A stretch of DNA of 22,514 bases from a virus: the IMG/VR virus record IMGVR_UViG_3300021376_003378, positions 1-22,514 of that record; one strand, written 5' to 3'. Shown here in pieces: positions 1 through 9,500 of this stretch (positions are counted from its first letter, which is position 1; the number at the start of each line of letters is the position of its first letter). The notes beneath the pieces were generated by a model. The model saw nothing but the letters and a program-made list of their open reading frames with translations. It did no database searches and had not been told where the DNA came from. The position numbers and the translations under genes were made by a program.

Positions 1-2016
1 TATCCCATATTCACTACCCGTATTCCCTGTTGCATCACCAACAAGACAATCCGTAGGGGCAGGGGCAGTAACCCCATCGCCTCTATTGGCGAGTTGATCA
101 TTCCTATCTAGGGTTAATCGCACCAAAGTTTCGGATAACACTTCTATCTTAGAAAACTTGGCTGTGTTATCCGTGCTGCCCATGCCATCGGTATCGTCAT
201 GCCAGCAGTATCCAATATCAAGGATACGGGTTCCATTCACCCAAAAGTCAACAGGGTTATCGGTTTCAGGGTCTAAAGGCTCAAAGGTCGTCCACAAAGC
301 GTCTGATCTTGAGTTTAAACCTGAGAAGTCAATCTCGATAACATCGCCTTCATACCACTTCAGAGGATCACCACCTGCTGAGGCAACGCTCACACCCGTT
401 GGGGATGTTGTACCTTGTGGATAGGCAACTATAGTCGTCCGCTCAATCAAAGGGGCAGTACTGAATCTCCTCGAAACACGATCAAAGTCTCTCTTATAAT
501 TACCCGCACTTAAATCGGATAAGCCAAACACATCACACACCATGGGTGTTGTGGATATGCCACCTGTGCCGTCCGCATAAGTGTTAAACACCGACTCGTC
601 TAAGAACCATGTTCTGTTTGTGTTATCCAATAAGGCGTGGAACTGATATTCAAGAGCGGCTGAGAAGTCTACACCTTGTGGGAAAACTCTTCTTCGTAAG
701 TCTAAAACATCAGATGTGGATATTTCATCCGCAAATAGACCATCAGGTCTATCCGATTCCCCAAGTGGAATCGGATCAACACAAATGACAGCATTTGTGA
801 ATGTCCCATCATGGGTGGATAACAAACCTGTGTTGGCATCGTCATTTGGATTAAACCCATACCCGCTTGCAGTATCGGCTTGGTTTCGTCTAAAAACAAA
901 GAACAATGGGATGGCATAGACAAATCCGTCTACGCTAGAAAACTCGGTAGAAGATGTTAAGTCTCCATCTCCTGCTATCCATAATCCATGATCCGTATCA
1001 TGACGGGAGAAGATGCGACCCACCACTTCTGTACCTGCACCCCCTTGAGCATAAATGCTCCCATCGTCTAACCCAAAGGGTATGCTCACAGGACTAAAGA
1101 AGGTGCTAGAGTGAACTCTAATCCGATATTGGATTTGCACTCTTCTACTAGACGATGTGGAAATATTTGGGTCTTGGATATTATCGTCTAACCACAATGA
1201 ACTATCCGAAAGAACATTCCCCGCATAATAAATATGATCCGCATCAGGTTTACCCGTACCCGTTGTCCCCCCTGAGGGTGAGTTGATGACCTCAATAGAT
1301 GTGAGAGAACTAGGGGTAAAGGTGATATTGTTTCCGTTCGCACCTCCCGTCATCAGAAGAAATAAAAAGTCCGTGCCTCTTGTTTCAGCCGTGATGGTGA
1401 CCCCGCCAATTGTCAAACCTAGGTTGAGTCCATCATAATCATTGATGGCTTCCGCTATGTTTCTTGCCGTGTGGGGGTTTGAAACACCAACAAAGAAGTC
1501 GGTATCCGCAGTTAGGATGATATCAGGATTAATCCCATCACCAATAGTGAGAGTATCGCCTGTAAGAACCCCTACAACCCTTAGTCGAGAGCGAGCGTTC
1601 ATAGAAGGGGTTACTTCTTGAAGCCACATTTCAAGGAATACGAAATCCGTTCTCTTTAAGTCCGTACCCGGACCTGAGGTCGTCTCAGGGGCTGGCAAGT
1701 AGATTTTATTCACATCTGTTGTGGAGTTGGTTCCTTTTACTTCAAGGATTTTCCCCGCCACCAACGCCTTAAAGGGATTTACCCCAAACTCATTTGGAGT
1801 AGTGGGAGAGAAAATAAGACTGCCAACCGACTCGTTTATTGGATAACGGGAAAGGATGCCTGAAGGCAGGTCAATCCGAGACTTTTCGGAGAGGATGTCT
1901 TGGGATAGATTGAGTTCACTATCCAATAGAGGGCGGGATTGTTGATGAACAACGGAGTCCCAAGAGTAGTTGGAGGGGGATAGATTTCTGCTTACGGTAG
2001 ATAGAAACTTAGTCAT
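1..2016 (-). CDS. Tail/baseplate-type virion protein, C-terminus beyond window
   Basis: The minus-strand frame is open for 672 codons from ATG at 2016 to base 1 without a stop, so the C-terminus lies outside the window. The start follows GAG in GAGTATCC, and the upstream gene ends 15 nt before it, so the two are likely co-transcribed. Visible motifs are FVFLEMWLQEV (about residues 125-135), YAIPLFFVFRRN (367-378) and DLRRRVF (439-445). From memory, phrases of this kind (an 'LEVW.QEV' stretch, 'YAIP...RRN', 'DLR.RV') recur in large phage and phage-like tail or baseplate proteins with long beta-rich, Thr/Ser/Asp-rich chains. No membrane segment, enzyme motif or lectin fold is obvious. I infer a structural component near the fibre or baseplate because it is the last gene seen in that block. 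The exact role is unknown; a receptor-binding accessory or tail-fibre connector is possible. Confidence 0.8.
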   Translation of the reverse strand, partial: MTKFLSTVSRNLSPSNYSWDSVVHQQSRPLLDSELNLSQDILSEKSRIDLPSGILSRYPINESVGSLIFSPTTPNEFGVNPFKALVAGKILEVKGTNSTTDVNKIYLPAPETTSGPGTDLKRTDFVFLEMWLQEVTPSMNARSRLRVVGVLTGDTLTIGDGINPDIILTADTDFFVGVSNPHTARNIAEAINDYDGLNLGLTIGGVTITAETRGTDFLFLLMTGGANGNNITFTPSSLTSIEVINSPSGGTTGTGKPDADHIYYAGNVLSDSSLWLDDNIQDPNISTSSSRRVQIQYRIRVHSSTFFSPVSIPFGLDDGSIYAQGGAGTEVVGRIFSRHDTDHGLWIAGDGDLTSSTEFSSVDGFVYAIPLFFVFRRNQADTASGYGFNPNDDANTGLLSTHDGTFTNAVICVDPIPLGESDRPDGLFADEISTSDVLDLRRRVFPQGVDFSAALEYQFHALLDNTNRTWFLDESVFNTYADGTGGISTTPMVCDVFGLSDLSAGNYKRDFDRVSRRFSTAPLIERTTIVAYPQGTTSPTGVSVASAGGDPLKWYEGDVIEIDFSGLNSRSDALWTTFEPLDPETDNPVDFWVNGTRILDIGYCWHDDTDGMGSTDNTAKFSKIEVLSETLVRLTLDRNDQLANRGDGVTAPAPTDCLVGDATGNTGSEYGI

Positions 2017-2031
2017 TATGGATACTCGCTC

Positions 2032-2688
2032 TTAAAAGGTGAGTCGCCATGTTATGGCTAAGACTGATCCATTGGGTTTGTTTATCACGGGAAAAGTGAG
2101 ATAATTGACCAACACATCGTACTCGGTGATATCAATTGTGGTGTCTCTACTTGGGAAAACCACATCTGATCCCGACTCTTGTACAGGGTCAAAGACGGAA
2201 CCCTCTACCCCGCTCGATGTGGATAAAAGACCCATTTCAGTCAAGGCACCAACAGCTTCACTCGCCTCAAAGGTGGTTGTGAAGTCTACAATATTGGTGG
2301 GAATTGAGTTACCATCACCATCTTCCGAAATGGCTCCCGAAGAGGTACGGAAAATGGGAGTAGAAAACTCCTTACGATAGAGTGGTGTTTGGAGTCTTCT
2401 TTGGCGATTATCCGCAACATCAGGGGATTGTGCATTTCCGCTCGCTCCCGTACCCACACCGAGCATATCTATTGCCCTCGCTCTTGCGTCACCCGAGAAC
2501 AACAACGCAGCTAATACGCCCCCATCTAATGTGTAGATATTAGACTTATCCAATACCACTTCTTCTGATCCATCTGCGTGGATTAGAACTCCAAACACAT
2601 CGCCTTTGACTTTAACACCTAGCTCAGAAAACCCAAGTCCAAATTGGATAGCTGATGTCTTAGGGGCAGGGATTTGAGACTTGATCAT
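2032..2688 (-). CDS. Small tail protein A, paralogue of the next gene upstream
   Basis: This 218-residue protein starts at ATG 2688 (MIKSQIPAPK). I prefer this start over the in-frame ATG at 2700 because GGAGGA (2693-2698) sits 4 nt upstream of 2688, whereas 2700 has no good SD site. The chain is beta-rich: VKGDVFGVLIHADG and DGGVLAALLF near the N-terminus, DMLGVGTGASG in the middle, then DFTTTFEASEAVGALTEMGLL and a C-terminal VLAITWRLTF. This pattern (a 'G.G.G' segment, an 'FTTTF...E.GL' segment, a final 'W.LTF' strand) is one I associate with small phage tail-fibre or baseplate accessory proteins, without a firm family name. It shares this layout with the protein at 2781-3452, so the two look like diverged duplicates. 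Function is inferred from position between the giant fibre gene and another tail-type gene. Confidence 0.8.
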   Translation of the reverse strand: MIKSQIPAPKTSAIQFGLGFSELGVKVKGDVFGVLIHADGSEEVVLDKSNIYTLDGGVLAALLFSGDARARAIDMLGVGTGASGNAQSPDVADNRQRRLQTPLYRKEFSTPIFRTSSGAISEDGDGNSIPTNIVDFTTTFEASEAVGALTEMGLLSTSSGVEGSVFDPVQESGSDVVFPSRDTTIDITEYDVLVNYLTFPVINKPNGSVLAITWRLTF

Positions 2689-2692
2689 ATTG

Positions 2693-2698
2693 TCCTCC
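2693..2698 (-). promoter_or_regulatory. Shine-Dalgarno site that decides the start of tail protein A
   Basis: GGAGGA on the minus strand lies 4 nt before the ATG at 2688. It overlaps the codons that would follow the alternative ATG at 2700, which supports the shorter protein. Confidence 0.65.
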
Positions 2699-2701
2699 AT
2701 T

Positions 2702-2758
2702 ACCTATGGGGCTAGGTGATGGAGTATTTAATAACTAGCAAGCCTCCCAAGACCTAGC
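2702..2758 (-). promoter_or_regulatory. Intergenic inverted repeats with two alternative pairings
   Basis: The 92-base gap between the two small tail genes contains GCTAGGT (2711-2717) and its exact reverse complement ACCTAGC (2752-2758), enclosing GGAG/CTCC as a second possible pairing. A competing short hairpin pairs ACCTA (2702-2706) with TAGGT (2713-2717), so the same strand could switch partner. There is no U-run, so it is not a typical Rho-independent terminator. An AT-rich stretch TATTAAATA lies inside the larger loop on the minus strand; it resembles, but does not match, the T4 late promoter box TATAAATA. The role is uncertain. Confidence 0.35.
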
Positions 2759-2780
2759 GTCGCATTACAATACCCTAAAC

Positions 2781-3452
2781 TTAAGCACCAAAAGTAAGCG
2801 TGTAGTTGATCTCTAATGTACCGTCATCTGTCTTGGTGATGGTATTCGCTAAAATCTTACGGGCAAAAAGTCTCATATTGGTCGATGCCGTAGGCACTTC
2901 ATTGGTCAGGAATCCATCCGCATCGGCATTGTTCCCTGCCGTCCACAATCCAATTTCGGCAATCCCGCCCGCTAGGTTACCTTGTGCTGTGGAATAAGTT
3001 GTGGTGAAGCGTACTTGGTTGTATGCAGGGAAGGTCACGGAATCGACTCTCCGAGCATAGACGGTCACAGCATTGGTGGGATCGAAATCTGTATCCACCA
3101 TAGTGACCTTTTGGTTTTGGTTCGCCACACCTGTGTCGTTAGAACCTTCATTGTCGCCAATTGCTATATAAGCTATGTGGTTCCTCGCCGCTTCTTGGAT
3201 AGTTTGATCCGCTCCCCCTGCCCCTATGAAGTTTCCTCCTGAGGGGAAGGTTGTATTATCAGTCATGTTTGTTCCCTCAGGGCGATTGGGAATCGCTGTG
3301 GGGGCTGCATTTGTTCCAAGTTTAGGGAAGACCGCATCCATCAGGATATTGTTGGACATCTCCACCACGGCGTTCGGCCCAAAGACTTCCTGAACAATCT
3401 CGCCCTTGCAGTTACGAACAAGTGCGTGTACTTTTCCTGTGATGATCATCAT
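2781..3452 (-). CDS. Small tail protein B, paralogue of tail protein A
   Basis: This 223-residue protein starts at ATG 3452 (MMIITGKVHALVRNCKG), preceded by GGAG 8 nt upstream. Features that align by eye with the neighbouring 218-residue protein are an N-terminal beta pair followed by EMSNNILMDAVF, a central HIAYIAIGDNEGSNDTG, a VRFTTTYSTAQGNLAGGIAEIGL segment split by small gaps, and a C-terminal LEINYTLTFGA strand. It has extra Asn/Gly/Thr-rich loops (about residues 45-85). No signal peptide, membrane segment or catalytic motif is seen. I infer a small virion protein attached to the fibre or baseplate: it lies directly downstream of the giant fibre gene and its fold pattern is typical of tail accessory proteins. 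A fibre chaperone is an alternative that cannot be excluded. Two inverted repeats occupy the 61-base gap upstream. Confidence 0.8.
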   Translation of the reverse strand: MMIITGKVHALVRNCKGEIVQEVFGPNAVVEMSNNILMDAVFPKLGTNAAPTAIPNRPEGTNMTDNTTFPSGGNFIGAGGADQTIQEAARNHIAYIAIGDNEGSNDTGVANQNQKVTMVDTDFDPTNAVTVYARRVDSVTFPAYNQVRFTTTYSTAQGNLAGGIAEIGLWTAGNNADADGFLTNEVPTASTNMRLFARKILANTITKTDDGTLEINYTLTFGA

Positions 3453-3476
3453 TTCGGATACTCCTGTTGTTAGTTC

Positions 3477-3503
3477 ATAGACCTGCGTCTATAAATGATT
3501 TAT
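3477..3503 (-). promoter_or_regulatory. Two overlapping inverted repeats upstream of tail protein B
   Basis: ATAGAC (3477-3482) and GTCTAT (3487-3492) form a perfect 6-bp stem with a 4-nt loop. ATAAAT (3491-3496) and ATTTAT (3498-3503) form a second perfect inverted repeat that overlaps it by two bases. They lie between the stop of the giant fibre gene and the start of tail protein B. There is no U-run for a terminator. Possible roles are an RNA-processing site or a late promoter; CATAAATC on the minus strand differs at two positions from the T4-type TATAAATA. Confidence 0.35.
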
Positions 3504-3513
3504 GATGGGTGGT

Positions 3514-6500
3514 TTATGAGGCTTGGGTTATGAGGATGCTTCCGTCTTCAAGAACCTGAAGAAACAAGTTTTGCTGACAGATCAGGTTAGAAAATGATCT
3601 GTAATCAGGCGGATTGTTTGAGTCATACAGAGTGTTGTAGTCCGTTGCACCTGCCGAGTAGGTGTAAGCTCTAAAGGCTAGGATTAAATCAACGCCCGCG
3701 TCCTTATCCAAATAAAGTCTGTATTTTGTCCCTGTAGTCACAGACCAAGAAACCTGAGACACATTATTTGTGTTCGTTATTTCGGACTTGGGGATTAATC
3801 CACCCGTGCCTGAGTACTCACTAGGCACACTCACTACTCTCCCCGTCACAACACCTAATGAAGGATCGGTGCGGAGCAATATCTTGGATTGTGGGTCTGC
3901 GGCAGCCCCTAATCCATTATCAAGGTTCTTGAAATAGGCATACAATCGCACTTGTGTGGCGTATGGATAAATAGCCGTCTGACCCGTTGTATCTTGTGTG
4001 AATGTTGTTGTTCCGTCTGTATTAACTCTAAGTGTGTGAAGATAGTTGCGTTTTACATTCAATGCCCCTGTAGAAGGGAATAAGTTGTAATAACTACCCC
4101 ATGTATTATCCGTATATTTAAAAGCGATGTTGAACTCAGGCGTAGGGCTCGCATCGTTATTTAACCTAGCGAATATTTTATACTCGGTAGGTTGTGTCGG
4201 AGAGTTATATTCCTCGATACGATGATTAATAGTACTCGTAGATAAGGCTCTATAGATCAAATCCGCTTGTGTCGGGGATGTATTGGAATAACCCGCACTT
4301 ACAGCGGCAGAGAATGAGCCCTTATATAAACCCTCATAAGCCAAGGCATTGGTAGGGAATTCCATAAATCTCGGAAGGCTCGACACAAGGGTAGGATATG
4401 TGTTGTCCCCTTGGGCTTGTCGGGCATAATAATCGTTTTCCGAGTACACAAAGAACTGAGCAGCACTACTGTAAAGCGTACTAGAAGTCTGTACTGCCAC
4501 ACTCAGCTTGTCGTTCCCATAAGCCCCACTAAAATCTTCTCGCTCCACATTTGTTGCCGTCATGGTATTGGATAAACCACTACTGTCTGTAGTGGCATCA
4601 GAAACAGCTAAGAGTAGAAGTTTGGTGTTGGCATCTGTAGAGAGTTGTGTCGATGGAGGCGTAAAGGGTGCATCTTGAGAGGTGTATCTTGCTACTCCAA
4701 CGCTCATACGGAAGTTCGATAAGTATCCATTAAAGTAATAATTGGCGGTTTGGGCTTTATCTCCGCCTATGTAGAGGCTTCCATTGCTTGCCCCCGTGAA
4801 GTCCAAAGAAGTCACCAAACTCAAGCTGTCATCTATCTTGGTCGCCGCCAATGAATATCCATTTTGGGCAAGATAAAGAGTTCCGCTGTAGCGTGTTAGT
4901 GCAAAGTGACTCCAGCGGTCGCGTATATTATTTACCGCAAACCCTATGGTGTAGTTTGTCGAAGCATTTATCCGATATGCCAAATATATCGTCTCTAATG
5001 CCGCATCATAGTAAATGGATAGTTGTTTAGACGCACCCGGATAATCTAGATCAAAGATGTATGCCCGATGGCTGTAACTAGTACTGAGTTGTTCGTTAGT
5101 CAGGTACTGAAACCACTCTATCGTAAAATCTCCCGCACCTAAGTTGAAGTCCGACTCTCCCGTTCGGCTGAGATATCCGTTGTAATACGGATAAGAAAGA
5201 ACCCCACTCAACGACAAAGAGGACATAGGATTCGCCAAGGTGGGTACTTCACTCGACCATGACACCGAAGATGTGTTGGATAGTGTAGTACCCGTACCTG
5301 TGAACGCGGTCGCAGCATCAGTAGCCACAAGTCTAAAGACATTTATGCTCACACTTGGAAGTGGGGCAAGTGGAATACTGAAAGTTCCCGTCCTTGTGGT
5401 CAAATCCGCCGTACCTGAAATCTGATAGAGATACCTTAAGTTTGTAAGGTATCCCTTAAAGGCATTATCGGCTACGGGAGTTGTTTCGTTACCTATGTAA
5501 AGATTAGCCGCACTTGAGTTGTTTATGTTGTAGGTGGTTGACCAAGTGCTACCAAGCTGAACTCCATTGGCATAAGCTCGTATTTGAGAACTACGACCAA
5601 CAAGGGCGATGTGAACCCACTCGTCATTCGGAACTGAACCGAAGTTGTTGGATACAGATGCCGAACCTGTTGAAACCGAAAACTCTAATCCCGTTCGGCT
5701 CAATAACCTAACTCTGAACCTATCCGAAGTCCCACGCAAGTTCCTAGAAAACACTACAGGATTCGTCCCTCCCCCTGAACTATCCAAATACATCCACCAC
5801 TCCACCCTGAAGGCGGTTGTCGAAGTGTCAAAAGCAGATATATCCGCTCCCACCAAGTAAGATGTGTCCTCCCCTGAAAATAAAATGCTCCCATCAACCA
5901 AACTCAAAAACTCGTCATAAGTCGTCAAAACTTCATCCGTGATTACACCCACACTATCCAATACAGATTTGGACGATATATAGGCAGTCCAATCGTCCGA
6001 AACGGATACGAGAGCCTCCGTTACAACAGAAGTCAAACTCAAAGACAACGATGTCGTATCCGCAACACTAGGCACACTCTCCACCACAGAACTAGGCAAG
6101 AGTAAATAACTAGTCGTTAGTGCATCCGAAACAACACCTACACTATCCGTTTGATTCATCGGAACAAAAACGGCTGAAGTAGAGATGGTATCCGTGGATG
6201 CTGATACGCTATCCGACAGCACAAGCCTTAAACTCGTTTCCGTTGAATCGTCTATCTGTACACCCTCTTCCAAAACCACCGCCGCCGTGTACTCATAGCT
6301 CGCCACTACGCTATCAGACACAATTATTAAATCCGATACCGAAACAGCCCCCAACTCTAGTAATGATGATATTTCATCCCCCAACACAGGCACAAGATCA
6401 GACACCGACTGAGACGCTATAAACGCACCTCCTTCATCCGTTATATCCACACTATCCAATAACGATACGACAGGTACACGGAACCCCGCACTATCCGTAA

Positions 6501-9500
6501 TGGAGATGTTATCGGTGAGGTTGGTGGATGCGATAAATACCAATCCGCTATCCGTAACGCTCAGGCTGTCCTGAACACTCAAGCTCTTAATTCGGGCAAA
6601 GACGCTATCTACCAACTCAACTACTTCATCAGACACACCCACAGCCGCATACAAATAAGATGTGATCACACTATCCAAAATCCCCGCAACACTCTCTGTT
6701 ATCCCAATGTTGCCATACAGGTAAGATGTGATCACACTATCCGTAACGCTCAGACTATCCTGCACACTCAGGGAATCCCCAAAGAGATAGGATAAATCAT
6801 CAGTCACGGATAACACTTCAGAGACATTTGTGGAGATGCCAAAAGAAATCTGATCTGAGATACCCGATACTGCATCTTGGACCTGCATGGGCGTGTACGC
6901 ATATGATGTGGTCACTACATCACTAAAGGTCACACTATCCAATAACAGATATGCAGACAATTGTGAGAGAACGCTATCCAAGATAGGGCTTAGGTTATCG
7001 GATACTGAAGTGGAGTATCTTAAGAGAACAGCATCAAGAATGTTGTTGATGACATCTGATGCAGTCCTCGGCAGGTAGGCGTAAAGGGTCTCTACTTCAT
7101 CAGATGAGGCACCCAACACATCAGAAAAGTTAAATCCCGATAGACCTGTTATTACGCTATCCGTGATTGAAGCGAGTGTGTCTTGTATGAACTTGGTTTC
7201 AGAAGTAGAAACATTGTCCAAGAGATTAGGGATATTATCCGCCGATAATGCAGGTACAAAACCATAAGTGACTGATGCCGCATCACTAAGACCTAAAGAA
7301 TCTCCCAAATTTAAAGACAAACTCTCCAAAACAGACACGGAGTCCGAAATAAGAGAGACTCCATCTGAAAAGTAAAGACCCAAAACCGCATCCGCATTAT
7401 CTATTACGGATAAACTATCCAATATCAGAGTAATGATTTGGGTAGATGTGGAGTCATTGATGGATGACAAGCTATCCATTATGGACAAGCGATAAAGGTA
7501 ACTGAAACTATCCGTAATAGATTGAGTGGTTTCGGTGACGGAGCTAGGGAGGATGAGATAACTTGTGCTGAGTACATCCGTAGGTGCAGGTATGTTTTCT
7601 TGGATAAACTTGGACTGAGCGAAAGTTAAAGCATCTGTGGGAGCGTCTACAACATCTGATATGGAGATGAGTGGTATCTCAGGTGTGATTGTGTTGTAAA
7701 TGCTGCTAGGGATAAAAGATAAGCGATCTCCATGTAGTGGCTCGCTTGGATAAAACACATCTGCCACAATCTCAATACTTGCCCCGACATCTTCGGAGGA
7801 TTTGGGGGCAAGAACATCAGGGTCTGAGACCATCAGCCAAGAAGTGACCTCTCCTGGATTTGTCGCAAAAGTGACCTGAAAAGTGTAGGTCTTGTTGAAC
7901 CCCATGTCCATAGGGTCATCTAAGTCATAAACTTCGGAAGAAGAAGCCCAAGGGGTATTTAATGCGTAGGGGGCATTCGTGCCACTAGAGAAAAACCTAA
8001 GTCCATCAGCACCTGCGTTTTGCTCCATATATACTTCTATGTAATAGGTCTGATTTGGAATATGATTAAAGTATCCATTTGGGTCAGCTTCATATAACGG
8101 AAAGTCGAAGTTTCCATTATCGTAGTTGAGGCTAAAGCCGCTTCCTGTTCCTTGGTCTATCCATCTATATGCAAGAGGAGCCCCATTCGGAGGAGACGGG
8201 TGTTGTTCAAAACACTCAAAGCCGCCTCCGTCTGCAATCGGATAAAGGGTTTGATAGTATTTGATCCCATCACTACTTATCCGATAAATCGAGAAGTAGT
8301 ATCCGTCCCCTCCGAATAAACTGAGGGAGTTGTACTGAAAGAACAAGTAGGTGGGGATTGTTGTGAATGTGGTTAGCTCTGTTGTCGAGATAGGTCCAAG
8401 CGTGTACAGAGAGTAATCCCCATACAACACTTCGTCTACATAAGAAGTCTCGGTGTGTAATTCGGATAAATAACCACCCACAGAAAACGCTGTGGGGCGA
8501 TCTTCATAAAAGACGGGTTCCCCTGCCACTCCGACTTGAGTCGTGGAAGATCGAGCAATAACGCTTCGTGTTGCATCTTTATATCCGCCACCTATTTGAG
8601 GTTCAGCTAATCCCAAAGGATTAGACATAATCTCATCTGAGGTGCTTTCGGATAAACCGCTGAATGAATGTGTTGGTTTCTTAAGTGGGGCTTGACCTTC
8701 AAGGAGTTTCTCTCCCGAGAACCAAGTGCCTTCACTTGTGAGCGGGTTTGAACTTACAGCCGATATCTCAAGGGTCGTTAAGACATCCACACCCTGCACC
8801 AATAAATACCCACTATCCAATGTGCCTAGATATTCATTCCCATCAGTATCCGTTATTGATAGTATGTAATCAGGTTTGAAGCCGAGTTGAACAAAAGATA
8901 TTTTCCCATCGCTCGTGCTTAGGTTTGCCGTAGCGGGGGCTGATATGTTTGATACCTTAGATGACGAGGATACTCTATTCAGTATAAAAGAGCTATTTAG
9001 ATATTGTGTGGTGGTGTTTGTCGTGGATGTAGAATTAAGACCATAGCTAGCCTCTCTTTGTTCAAAAAACAAAGGGCTTATGGGTTCTACTTTGTTCAGT
9101 ACAAAGTTTTTCCGTCTTATATAATAAGGTGGAGCGGAGGGGGCGGAGTAGGCAGACTTACGACCTTGTGTGGTGGTGACTTGTCCGAGCTTGCGGGTAG
9201 CATTTAAGACCAAACGAGTATCGTTTAGTGCTGTAAACCGATAGACTTCATCTTCGTCATATGGATAAACGATGGTTATCCTATCAAGGTCATTTAGATA
9301 TGATGATCCATCGGGATTTAAAACATAAAACCGATTGTCAAAATAGCTGTAAAACTTGATTTTATCGGCTGGTAATTCGATGCCATTCACGAATATAGAA
9401 CATGATTGTGTGAGACCTAAGGCGATTCCCTTGTAAAAGAAACGGATATTGAGATCAGGGAAACTAAACCACAGATTTGAAATATCAGGCGGATAATAAG

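Noticed and set aside
158-424. Plus-strand open frame of 88 codons
   Set aside because: It lies opposite the 672-codon minus-strand tail gene, has no convincing SD site, and its protein has no recognisable features.
6198-6422. Plus-strand open frame of 74 codons rich in Pro and Leu
   Set aside because: It is the antisense shadow of the D-S-V repeat region. Repeats often leave the opposite strand open, and no SD or domain supports it.
5930-7665. Repeats resembling a CRISPR-like array
   Set aside because: The units are degenerate, in frame and protein-coding, with no unique spacers and no cas genes.
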